DNA of 64,000 nt, from assembly GCA_027382625.1 (NCBI GenBank), contig JAJKFJ010021174.1:62001-126000 (forward strand), in the 5' to 3' direction. Under the pieces are notes generated by a model. The model was given only the letters and a program-made list of their open reading frames with translations, ran no database searches and was not told the origin of the DNA. Position numbers and translations under genes: made by a program. Origin of the DNA: Tetmemena sp. SeJ-2015 (Eukaryota; Ciliophora; Spirotrichea; Sporadotrichida; Oxytrichidae). This document shows, in pieces, positions 54,372 to 64,000 of the stretch (position 1 is its first letter; the number at the start of each line of letters is the position of its first letter).

Positions 54372-56354
54372 ATGTAAAGAGCAGATGACCCTGTTACAGA
54401 TACCACCACAACTACTACCACCACTACTACGACGACAACTACAACAACTACAACCACAACTCCACCTCCTGATACTACCACCACTACGACTACCACTACA
54501 ACAACTACAACCACTACGACACCTCCTCCTGATACTACCACGACAACGACGACAACAACTACAACCACAACTCCTGTGCCCGAAACTACTACTACAACAA
54601 CTACTACAACGACCACCACCACTACCACAACTACTCCTGCTCCATCATATTTTAAATAAGCAATTTAGGTTTGACCAACTGTGGCCTTGCAATCACTTAG
54701 TGGTTGTCAATCACTTCTTGACAAATTCTAGAGAACAGACACCACAAGCACCATAGTCGCCATATCTTTTTAAATCAAAAGAAAATCAATTTAAGAGATA
54801 TCAAGTCTTGCCTCTTATTTATTAAGTAAACAATTACGATCTTTTATATTTAATCTCTACAACTAAACTCTAACAAATAATAAAAAATGGGGATAAGATA
54901 TGATCGATTGAGTTTATCACCTGCTCTTAGATGAATAACTGCGGAGCTTACGCAGTTTCCACCGGCACTGGCTGCAGATCACACAATTTTTGCTTCTATA
55001 AAGAACTCATCATTAAATTTATTGAATGGCAGAGGAGGTTCCAAATGATTTGCTCTCAGGATTCTGCCACAGCTGATTCATGTTTTTATTTAAAAGCGCC
55101 AGTGAGGATCAGAGTGAGAACAAATTCCTTCCCAGATCACTGCTTCAAGACTGCCACTTCCTTCCCTGCAACCAATCTCATCGACTTCACTTAAAGCAAT
55201 AGTAATTGTCTCTATAACTTTTTCTTTTGTTCACAGTTGATTATAATAAGAATCCCTCAGCCATTAGCAAATTGTCTGTTCTCACTTCTTCGCAGGTGAA
55301 TCAGTACTTGTGCGGAAACAGTTGGATCGCTGATCAAACCAGACTAGTAGAGACTAACTTAGTGGTTACTTCTGGAGACTTAACAAATGTGGTAGGTATT
55401 CTAACCAACGGAGTCCCATTAACAAACATATGCATTTTTAAGTCTCTTTGAATGCAAAGTGCGCATTTTACATTGATTTGATTGTACTCTGGCTTTTCAG
55501 AGAACAGCTATGATGTATTTTTCCCTTAGCTCGCAAACGGCACTCGATCTTCTCTGATGATAAATGTCGACGAGTGCTTAGGCTACTATGCAAGTCAATA
55601 ATTTATTATAAGTTTATTTATTCCAAGCGCTGGGTTCTACCACTACTACAGCTACTCACATATATTGTCATTCTACCAGACATAAATATATCTTAGAACT
55701 CACCTTGCATTCAAACAAATGTGTTTAAGTCAAACCTAGCACTCAAATACTGTAAAACCATTCCTGAGTGCTACTCCAACCCAATTTCATAAATGATGTA
55801 TATTGAAATATAATTGGATCAATTACCTACGCGCTCACTGCAACAGACACTGTCAATAAAGACATTCAGGTATATGGAATCGCAAAAGACGGTCATATCA
55901 TTTAACCACTAAAATTTCGCATTTATGAATGACTTACAATTTATCTAGATTGTGGGGCCTTATAAAAACAATGCTGGAGATCTATGGCAGCCTTGCGATG
56001 TGGACGCTTGCAATTTATTTTGTCGTAATATGATTCCTTTTTAGCATATAATATTTATGAATGGCCTTACAAGACAAGGCTAATACTACTAATTAAAAAT
56101 ATTTCTTTCAATTTGAAATAGATTAAGTAAAATATTTTCTACTATGTATTGACTGCTTTTTACCCCTACTCAATCGGCTGTTGGGGCCCTGCCAACAATC
56201 TTCAATAAATTTTTGTGAGTTTGTTTATAATCTGTAGATGCGCCCTATGGACTGCTCCACAAACAGCAAACTCTGCATCAGTTATGCCTCTACACTTAGT
56301 AACTTTTTATTCATGAGCCTTGGGGTTTTACTCTTAGTTTCCTCTGTATTATGA
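54372..56354 (+). CDS. surface-protein paralog D: poly-Thr stalk + YHYH-like head
   Basis: A possible ATG at 54,372 (MQRADDPVTD) leads into runs of Thr broken by PPPD, PPPD, PVPE and PAPS (about 54,395-54,650). The head follows: SLSGCQSLLDKFQRTDTTST; MNNCGAYAVSTGTGC; WQRRFQMICSQDSATAPVRI; RVRTNSFPDHCFKTATSFPA; NQYLCGNSWIADQTRLVETN; DLTNVVGILTNGVPL; SGFSENSYDVFFPQLANG; VDECLGYYASAGFYHYYSYS; PCIQTNVFKSNLALKYCKT; VGPYKNNAGDLWQPCDVDAC; FYPYSIGCWGPA; DCSTNSKLCISYASTLSNFL and a hydrophobic tail FMSLGVLLLVSSVL with TGA at 56,352. The tail fits a GPI-attachment signal (inference). Three IESs placed; site ii is occupied but its pointer could not be fixed. Confidence 0.72.
54397..54650 (+). repeat. ACN (Thr) codon array with spaced Pro-rich breaks
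   Basis: Four blocks of roughly 11-19 Thr codons using ACA/ACC/ACT/ACG mixed, separated by short Pro/Asp or Pro/Glu motifs. Codon mixing shows a protein-level, not a pure microsatellite, repeat. Confidence 0.85.
55074..55097 (+). other. IES site i in paralog D, 24 bp, pointer AGC
   Basis: Copies at 55,071-55,073 and 55,095-55,097; removal gives CSQDSATAPVRIRVRTNSFP. Open in frame, so the call rests on alignment to the three paralogs. Confidence 0.65.
55595..55627 (+). other. IES site iii in paralog D, 33 bp, pointer CAAG
   Basis: Copies at 55,591-55,594 and 55,624-55,627; removal gives DECLGYYASAGFYHYYSYS. Confidence 0.78.
55660..55703 (+). other. IES unique to paralog D, 44 bp, pointer ACTCAC
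   Basis: Copies at 55,654-55,659 and 55,698-55,703; removal gives YHYYSYSPCIQTNVFKSNLA. Paralogs A, B and C are uninterrupted here. Confidence 0.88.
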
Positions 56355-56578
56355 TGAAGCTGAGACTCCTCTCAACTCTAAGCTAAAATATAAGCATTAA
56401 TCTTAAGAGGCTTAAGTAATTTTTAAACATAATAACAGCAGTAATCAAGCACAGCTCACTCATTATAAAGCTATTTATATACAACTATTTTTAATCATCC
56501 TGATCTTATCCCTCCTATCTTGCAAATTTAACTCAGATAATTACAAAATTCAATACAAAAATCATAAGCATTTTTTTC

Positions 56579-58086
56579 ATGGAAGAGAGCAAAGAATCAC
56601 TCTAGAATAAGGAGTCTCCCGCAGATTATGGGAATTTTAAAGCACAAATATACCAAGTCCTTTAATAAAATTTTAAAGAAAACTTCGATGAACTTAAAGA
56701 GGAAGATATCTAGCTTACAAAACTAAATGGACTTTCTAATACTTCCTTTAGGGTGCAAATACTAAGTTATTAGCAGGAAAATCTCTGTGATGATATAGTT
56801 GTCAAATTTTTCTAGAATTGCCCTTTTGTAAACAGGCAGCTAGAAAACCTGATCTGCTCACACCTATCATATTTGTAAGTAAGCAATTTAATGTCTATCA
56901 AACAAGGGAGATATTTCACAAATTTACTTGAACACTTAAGATATGAGAATGGAGGAATTCATAAAAGACTCTGTGCCCCTTCCCACTGAGCTTTTGAAAA
57001 ATGACAAAGTACTTCTCAGATTGGGGATGAAGCTGTGTGATCTGAACAATGATTTTATTCTCAAAGAGGCGGTAATAAAATTCTTGAATGAAGCAGGACA
57101 GAAAGAGTCTTCTATAATTAATTTTTTTTAATTTTTCATAATTATAGTCAGGATAAAGGCACCTGCATAGCTATTTGTATAAATATGCTCCTGAGTTATA
57201 AACTCGCTTACCTTAAATGAAGTAGCAGCTAATGAAGGAACCTATAACAGATATGAAGAGCGAGAGACTAAGAATATTAGTAGCTTTTGAACAGAGATTT
57301 CTATTCGTAGGATTTTAGGAACACTTTGAAAATCTCATCAACGAAATTTAACCAGATTTAACAAAAAAATAATAAAGCTCTCATGTGGATTTAAATTATT
57401 AAGATTAGACAAAGTTCGTTCTATCGCATAATGATGTTCAGGAGTAAAATATTCTCATTCAAGGGTAATCAAACATTATTTTCTACAAAAAAATTTACTT
57501 ATATTTATTTTTAGGGCTTAAAGAAGAAGAGGAAATTGATATTGAGAAGTAGAAAATATTTCTGATTGACTACGAATATGCAGGTTTGCAACCAAAGTAT
57601 ATGGATATAGCAAATCTGATTAATGAAAGTGTTTTCGATAATGCTGCTACCCAAAGTGAAACTGGTATTGCTTTTAGACCACAAAATTTATTAACTGAGG
57701 CAAGTATAAAAACTTTGATAAGCGGCTACTGCGTAAGAGAGAGGGAACTATAAAAGAAAAAATTGGTGTTTAATTGATCATTTAATATAAAAAGGATGAG
57801 AAAGAATAAACCTAAGAGGAAGTAGAAACGGATTTTCTAATAAAAGTTAGAAAATGCCAGATTCTTAACCTATTTTAATGGGGAGTACTTGCTCTCTATC
57901 TTCTTAATGAAGATGATTTAGAGAGCAAGTCAGGGTCATTTAGCTTTTAAGCTGCTGATATAAGAATCAAGACCTATGATTTATTGCTTTAATTAGGATA
58001 TGTAAAGGTCTGATTATAACTATTTTTCTACTTTAACTTCAATGATGATTTCTCAAAGATGCATACAATAAGAATTTGGATGCTGA
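56579..58086 (+). CDS. choline/ethanolamine kinase, copy 1
   Basis: Phosphorylates choline or ethanolamine in the Kennedy pathway. ATG at 56,579 (MEESKESLQNKESPADYGNF). One sees KLNGLSNTSFRVQIL (the N-lobe L-x-G-L-[ST]-N motif), EEFIKDSVPLPTELLKND, KLCDLNND, then the Brenner motif FVLSHNDVQEQNILIQG (catalytic HND and N) and IFLIDYEYAGLQPKYMDIAN (metal-binding D, IDYEY-G). A C-terminal part with LTYFNGEYLLSIFLMKMIQR follows. Introns/IESs interrupt at about 56,875-56,940, 57,125-57,160, 57,460-57,515 and 57,760-57,810; their edges were not all resolved. The stop at 58,084 is approximate. Confidence 0.85.
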
Positions 58087-58164
58087 CGTGGAACACTCTA
58101 ATCCTTGATGCTTTAGTTTTAGCTTATTACTTTGTATCTAATTTAACTATTCATCTCTTTAGAA

Positions 58165-59557
58165 ATGGAAGCTTCTTCTACTTAGAATCCCCCAGAAATA
58201 GCCACTAACACCCCACCCTCACTGCATCTAACCATGCTCATCAAGAAGACTTACGCGCTCAAGTGTTGAAGAACATTCAGGAGCACATCCCTTCGTGGAG
58301 GACTCTGATTTCTCACCACCACGTGCCCCTTGACTAGACTTAGTGGTCTGTCAAATGCATGCTATCGCGTGAAGATTTCCCCCGATGTTGATGATGATGA
58401 CTTTTAGGCGGAGGTCAAAGATCTCGAGCCGCAGTCGCTTCTCTACAGAGTATTTGAGTGCCCCATCGTCGACTGGGACATGGAGAACGTACTCTTCTAA
58501 TCCCTCATTCAATCAATGTTAAAGCATTTATTCTCTTAAATATTAATCCCTGTCTGATCAAGGCATCGGTCCAAAGTTGTACTACTAGTGCGCAGAGTAT
58601 AGAATAGAGGGCTTTTTCTTATCGAGGCCTCTTACCATTTTTGAGATGAGAAACGACATATTCCTTGATGCATATGCAGAGAAGATATGCGACTTCAATT
58701 ACAACAAAGAAGCAAGAGAGAAGATCTAGAAGTTCATTCATGATTATTAGATTATATTTCAAATCTTCATTCTTTCATTAAAAGTTCATTCCAATGAACA
58801 AACTATCAGCAGACACTTGGATGAAGGAATGGGTTGTAGATGTGAAGAAGAAGATTCCTTTGATCAAAGAAAAGCAGAAAGCACACCCTCATGTGATTGA
58901 GATTATAGAGGAATTTGAGAACACCTATTTCTTTGAGGGACATGAAGAGTATTTCGAGTCTCTACTTTGCAGAGACTCAGAAATAGTTTCATTCATTTAA
59001 ACTTAACTTATCTTAACTTGTGTTGATAGTGTTAGCTCACAATGACGCACAGGAAAACAATATCCTATCCTCCTTGGAAGATAGCACTCAAATAATATTG
59101 ATAGACTTTGAGTACGTAGGGTGGGCTCCCCGTGCGATGGATCTCGCAAACTATTGCAACGAGACTATGTTTGAGAACGCCTACCCTCTCAAGAATGGTA
59201 TTGCTGCTTACCTTAGAAACTTCATACTGCAATATTTCCTCACTCATGATGATATTTTAATTCATAAAAGACAATGAGCAGGAGTACTTGCTCACTAGAT
59301 ACCTGGAAAGATTCTACCATCGCTATTTCGAAGGAGACAAGTCGAAGTTGAGTTGTGAGGTGTATGTTAAATCTTAATTGCCACAGCTGCTCGTAGAGAC
59401 TAGGAAGCTTATGCTGGTAAATAACTACCTCTGGGCGATTTGGTCTTTGCGAATTCTGAAGGAAGAGAACGAAGCCTCAGACACCTGCTTCAACTTTGAC
59501 TTCCTAGACTGCAGAAATCAGATGTTCCACTTAGTCAAGAGTCACTATAACTTGTGA
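58165..59557 (+). CDS. choline/ethanolamine kinase, copy 2
   Basis: Same family as the gene just upstream. ATG at 58,165 (MEASSTQNPPEIATN). Blocks in order: HQEDLRAQVLKNIQEHIPSW; RLSGLSNACYRVKISPDVDD; VDWDMENVLFQSLSDQGIGP then KLYYQCAEYRIEGFFLSRPL; MRNDIFLDAYAEKICDFNYN; DTWMKEWVVDVKKKIPLIKE; IVLAHNDAQENNILSSLED (HND and N catalytic); IILIDFEYVGWAPRAMDLAN (IDFEY-G); YLLTRYLERFYHRYFEGDKS; LVNNYLWAIWSLRILKEEN; ends MFHLVKSHYNL with TGA at 59,555. Three IESs are exact. One extra base at 58,332 breaks the frame just before the first conserved motif, and another shift lies near 58,226. Confidence 0.9.
58506..58551 (+). other. IES, 46 bp, pointer TAATCCCT
   Basis: Eight-base copies at 58,498-58,505 and 58,544-58,551; contains TGA; removal gives VLFQSLSDQGIGPKLYYQCA, a conserved kinase segment. 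Confidence 0.95.
58740..58791 (+). other. IES, 52 bp, pointer AAGTTCATTC
   Basis: Ten-base copies at 58,730-58,739 and 58,782-58,791; removal gives KIQKFIPMNKLSADTWMKEW. Confidence 0.93.
58988..59030 (+). other. IES, 43 bp, pointer ATAGT
   Basis: Copies at 58,983-58,987 and 59,026-59,030; removal gives CRDSEIVLAHNDAQENNILS, placing the IES right before the catalytic HND motif. Confidence 0.94.
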
Positions 59558-59729
59558 CCTTCTTCTTGTGATGGAATAATATTCTGACTACTTTTCATTA
59601 TTTTGGTTTATTTCTTTCTTAGCTAATCTTAAATCTATCAAGGCTTAGACAAGGTTGTTTTAGAAAGCTTTATAACCTTATAGCTTAAATTTATAAAATA
59701 AGGAAAATGTAATTTGATAAAGTTTTATA

Positions 59730-62700
59730 ATGCAAAAACAGAAGAAGCGATAAGAAGAAGTAACAACAGTTTAAAACATTTAAGCGAATCTTCCCTTTGA
59801 TGATCCATACCTGATTAGGCTAAACTAATTTCAAAAAGCGAATAATCTGTATGACATCGATGTGGGCGTTAACAAAAACTAATTATTCTCAAAATAAATG
59901 CAATTAGTTAACTATTTTTTATTGAAGACCTATTTTTTATTGGGTGATAATTCCAAGTCTACAGAATAAAAAGATACAGGACGAGGCATTAAACTTATAA
60001 TTTAACGCTTTTTGACTATTTCATTATGTTTTTGTGATAAACTTAGACGACCTGAATCAAATAGATGGAGCGGATGATGATGAACCCATAACTGAAATTA
60101 AAAACCGCGAGATACATGGACTTGGAGATGAGTACCGCCGCATCTATCAAAGATTAAGAGAGGAGGGTTTACCTGTGGATGGAACAGCAAACTAGATTGA
60201 GGACGATGGAGAATACAGCTACTATGATGATGAGGAGGATGACGAGCATACAAATAAGCAAACATAAGACAGAAATTAGAAAACTCATCACGAACAAGAA
60301 GAACACTTTGATTAATAATCTTAACCTTTAATTTGGCTTTATCTTCTGTTGTAAACTTAAATTAATTATTGATGAGCTCAGAGACAGTTTAAGAGGCTTG
60401 AAAAGTTAATTAAAGGCAAATTCAAATGCTAGAGATAGCAATAAGACTGCTTATAAAAATCCTTTGTGCATAATTCAATTTGAAAATGCCATGGATAGCT
60501 ATGAGTCAGAGAATCTTAAAGCCTAGTAAAGGCCGAAAGAAACTTTAAAAGTGATAAAGTCACAACAGCAGTTGGACAAAGGAAAGCACAAGAATTCCAT
60601 CAAATCGATAAAGGAGGAAGACTACGAAGAGAGTGTAGCTGGTCAGCCAACTCTACTCAGCAATAAAAAGCTAAAAGAGAGCTAGGCGGACCAATAAACG
60701 CAACCAATTAATAATAACACTCATATACAAAGCAAGAGACTAAATGAGGACGGTTAGGCTTTTGGAAAGAGAGGGAGTTAATCTCTAGGCTAAAAGAGAT
60801 TGAAAAGCCCTGTTGATATCAAAGGGAGGATAGAAGAGAGAACATACAAGTTAGAAAATGATAGACAATCCAGAGATGTGCACTTAAGATAAGAATTCTT
60901 GGATAGAAACGATGATGACATTCCTTAAAAAACAAACCAGGCTAAAGTAGGGAGCAGATAAGAGAGAATATCCCAACTTGATTGAAAAGCAATTAGGAAG
61001 GACACTCCTTTGGTTCTAGAAGAGGGCGAGGTACACATCAACAGAGAGGATCTAGGATATAGTGTTGGTGATATTAACGTCACAGCAGATGATAGTGCAA
61101 GTTAAATTAACAACAAAATTAACGGCAACTTGAACCATGCGCATTTGATGAATGGCTAGTATAATACAGGCCACTTGAAAAACCAATCCTTCTCCAGCAA
61201 CTTGGAGAATGCCAAAATTTTGGCTTAAATAACCAAGGAGAGGATCCAAGCTCTAAATATAGAGGGAAGTACGAATGAGCATCTATAAAATCACATGCTT
61301 ATAGAAGAAGACAATGGTTTGGAGGAGATGTATCAATATAGAATGGAAGATAATCCAGAGGCCGTGGTAAGTCCCATATCTATTTCATATCCTCTAGATT
61401 AACTTATTTCTTAGAACCATGAGTATGAGAGATAGAAGAAGGTGAATAAGTATCTGAGCTAGACCATAAAAATCCTCAATGCAAACATCGATATCCTCTT
61501 AGAGTAGTACAATCCAAGTAATCCCAATTAAATATATCATCTCATTTAGTGAAAATGAAAGGACTTAGAGGTGATAGGAATGGAAACTTTGGCACTTTCA
61601 ATCATTCTTAGATTTTGAATAATCTAGGAGGGCACATCGACTAGGTATTTAATGTTGTTTCACTTTATAGCTGTATAGCTTTCTCAGGAGCAAAGAGATT
61701 CAATAGAAATTTAGAGGATCATAGAGTAGATTAAGAATGCTTAAAAGCAATTCAAAATTAATGAAAAGGAGTTCAACTTCCTCTCTAAGAGAGAACAACG
61801 CCTCAGAGATCAGGAATATTGCAGAATTAAGAAAATCAAGGACTAAGTTTTTAAGATTAAGACCTTATTTTAGCTATACTTATCTTAACTTTTCACGAAA
61901 GTAGAGGAAAACAAGCAAGCTATAGAAAGAATCTCAAAAGAGAACGAGTAGCTAAAGAAGCAGCAGAAATAGAATGAAAGGAAAATAGAGAGACAGTAGC
62001 TGGTTAAGGAGTAGTCGAGGGCGAAAGTATAATTGCAGCAAGTGAACTTAAGTAACTTGAATTAGAGTGTCATTGGTAATCGAAACGCCTACTCTGTCAT
62101 AGGAGCCTCAGAGGGAAACTAAGGCACAGAAGATGAAGTAACGCAAGAGGTTTTGGCCTTAGAAAGTCAACTATCACAGTTGAAGCAGTCTAAACTTTCT
62201 TTCTTTAATGATCATGTTCTTCTTGAATGAAGCACAAGCATAACTACTTGGAATAGAAGGAGATGAAGCTTTTAAATGAGGAGGCTGTGCTCTCAGAGAA
62301 GGTAGAGTCTCTTACTGTTCAAAATGAGATGATGGAAGAAAAGGAGCAAAAGATGGTTTTGAAGGCCTAATCAGAGTGCGGGATCGATTTCAAAGATAGG
62401 GAGAGCTTAGTAAGAGCGGAGGAAAATGAGCATAGACTTGCTCACAAGCAAGCACTCCTTAAAAAGATATCAGTTCTTATTGCTATATTAGAGTTTTTAT
62501 TAGAGAGATATTTGCTTGAAGTATTTACACAATAAACAAAGCTTAGAGAGCAATAAGAAGAATTACCAAGTGCAGACTAAGTCTCACCTCAAGTAAATGA
62601 AAACACTAAACACTTAAAAATCTCAGCTCTCGGAAATTTTAGCAGAATTAGATGGCTAGTTGCTAAAAGTGTAGGAGGAGTTCAATTAGAAGATGGTATT

Positions 62701-63896
62701 AGAGGAGAGAAGAGTTGCAACTCGGTAGAAATACTTTCAAGAGGCTTATTCCAAAGTCTCTCCAAAGTTTGAGAAGACGGGTGACTCCCAAATTAATGAA
62801 TAAAAATCAGAGGAACTTATGGACGAGAATACACATCAAACTCTGAAATCCTTGTAATAGGAGAATGATAAAAATGAGCAATTTATAGTTACTTTTCTGT
62901 TTATTTTTTAGAATGACTTATAAAGGACTTCTAGCTTTCATAAATAGCCAGAGAATAATCAACATTAGAAACAATAAAATCCTCTGAGAGAAACTGATGG
63001 AGATTAATATGATGAATAAAAGTTCAATTCATAATTAGATGAGGTAGTAAAGAATCAGAACTTAAGAAGTGCAAGTTAAAAAAATAAAAGGGGTTGAAAT
63101 TAGTCCAAGGCTAGTATAGAAACCTTTTAAAGTATCCAAGAATTCTTTAAATGCTCTTGATAAAACTCTAGCCAAGAGGCATTTAAGCTTACTGTTTAAT
63201 TATTACACTCGTAGATATATACTTTTAGTTTTTATAAGTAAATTCAAAAAAATTACTCTTGAATTATGCCTAATATAAATTAGGCATTAATCAGTTGAGA
63301 GAGGAGCTTCTCAGTCTTCTTAAAATATGAGGGACCCGCCAATTAAGAATTCACAGCCTAGCAACTTGAGGATATAAATATTTTAACTAGCATTTATAAC
63401 TTATTTTAACTTTGAAGAGAGTGGGAAATCTCTGCTCCAATAAAAAGAAGTCCTTACTAAAGATATCATCGAAAGCAATAGCACAAATGCCAAAAGAGCA
63501 AAGCAGAATCAAATGACGAGCAACCATCCCTCTCAGCCTCTTATATAGAGTTAAAATGAGGAGGGTAGACTAGAGACTGCTGAGAAAGAGCATCTCTAGC
63601 ATAATTAAACGCAGGCTACTTTGCTTAATGAAGAGGAAGGAGGTCAAAATCTCAGAGAATCTATAAGAATAGGCCTAGACACCACTCCAAATAAACTAGG
63701 TGCAAATGCAATCACCAATCTGTAAAGCAAACAAAGCATACTGCAAAGCAGTAAGTAATCAATTAAAGTGCAATTTTTTTTTTATCGTAATTTGAATAAA
63801 TGCAGTGTTAATGATAATTTTTCCGAGTATCGAAGAGACATAGCTACAAAGAGTATTCAGGGAACTCCTATGCTTTTGAAGGGATCTCAATCATGA
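59730..63896 (+). CDS. long coiled-coil protein, unknown
   Basis: ATG at 59,730 (MQKQKKRQEEVTTVQNIQAN, then LPFDDPYLIRLNQFQKANNL). After IES removal: NKKIQDEALNLDDLNQIDGA; GLGDEYRRIYQRLREEGLPV; an acidic stretch; LRDSLRGLKSQLKANSNARD; a Gln/Lys-rich linker; LEEMYQYRMEDNPEAV; an intron at about 61,367-61,414; then long coiled coils (KKVNKYLSQTIKILNANIDI; EKEFNFLSKREQRLRDQEYC; KKQQKQNERKIERQQLVKEQ; HNYLEQKEMKLLNEEAVLSE; EEFNQKMVLEERRVATRQKY). Low-complexity end with TGA at 63,894. What looks like two genes (59,730-60,320 and 60,370 on) is joined by a 61-bp IES. One in-frame TGA remains at 60,983. It could be a centrosomal or ciliary component (TEX9-like in overall look), but not shown. Confidence 0.68.
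59998..60045 (+). other. IES, 48 bp, pointer AAACTTA
   Basis: Copies at 59,991-59,997 and 60,039-60,045; removal gives KKIQDEALNLDDLNQIDGAD. Confidence 0.82.
60313..60373 (+). other. IES, 61 bp, pointer TTGAT
   Basis: Copies at 60,308-60,312 and 60,369-60,373; contains TGA; removal joins HHEQEEHFDELRDSLRGLKS and merges two apparent genes. Confidence 0.78.
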
Positions 63897-64000
63897 ATCC
63901 TAAGTATTTAATCATTGAATATTATAATTTCTAAATGAATTGGATAACGTTCAATTTTAGTATTTGTCCCATTAAATTACTTCTAATTAGATTTCTTTTA

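Noticed and set aside
54278..54628. Minus-strand open frame of almost pure Val/Gly
   Set aside because: It is the antisense shadow of the Thr-codon stalk of paralog D; the plus strand carries the head domain in continuity.
1..64000. Scrambled or inverted gene segments, tRNA and rRNA genes
   Set aside because: All resolved genes keep linear order and orientation. No tRNA cloverleaf or rRNA core was recognised by eye, though a covariance-model search could find a tRNA I missed.

Overview
The window reads as germline (micronuclear) DNA of a spirotrich ciliate of the Oxytricha/Stylonychia/Tetmemena type. TAA and TAG occur inside conserved protein blocks at positions read as glutamine, and TGA is the only codon that ends genes. 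Recognisable genes are broken by short AT-rich segments flanked by direct repeats of 2-11 bp. Deleting each segment together with one repeat copy restores the conserved protein and its frame; these are internal eliminated sequences (IESs) with pointer repeats. Conventional GT-AG introns (about 26-240 nt, usually GTAAG) occur as well. No telomeric G4T4/C4A4 tract was seen. In the features, an IES span runs from the base after the left pointer copy through the right copy. CDS spans are germline spans that include IESs and introns.

Layout, left to right. 1-6.1 kb, minus strand: two unrecognised coiled-coil proteins and a PROPPIN (Atg18/WIPI) beta-propeller. 6.9-20.5 kb, plus strand: a Gln-rich protein, a large leucine-rich-repeat protein, a small charged protein, a long Gln-rich CCCH zinc-finger protein and a J-domain protein. 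20.8-28.4 kb, minus strand: an NPSN-like Qb-SNARE, an Unkempt-type multi-CCCH protein and two unknowns. 28.8-30.4 kb, plus: an Stm1/SERBP1-like RGG protein. 30.7-32.6 kb, minus: a PKA regulatory subunit. 32.9-35.1 kb, plus: a small membrane ORF and the protein farnesyltransferase beta subunit, which is the clearest IES-interrupted gene. 35.3-36.5 kb, minus: a tetraspanin-like protein. 36.7-40.2 kb, plus: a coiled-coil protein. 41.2-56.4 kb, plus: a tandem array of four paralogous surface-type proteins, each with a low-complexity stalk (Gly/Asp, Ser/Thr, Ser/Thr/Pro or Thr), a Cys-rich head resembling the YHYH domain and a hydrophobic C-terminus. 56.6-59.6 kb, plus: two tandem choline/ethanolamine kinases. 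59.7-63.9 kb, plus: a long coiled-coil protein.

The main result is the DNA-elimination layer. About 45 IESs can be placed by eye, mostly 24-61 bp, with longer ones of 66, 80, 107, 205 and 407 bp. No scrambled or inverted segments were found. In the four-gene array the IESs sit at matching protein positions although their sequences and pointers differ; one site is empty in one copy. A set of apparent one-base frame breaks, mostly one extra base, runs through many genes. It is either assembly error or real biology and cannot be settled from this sequence.
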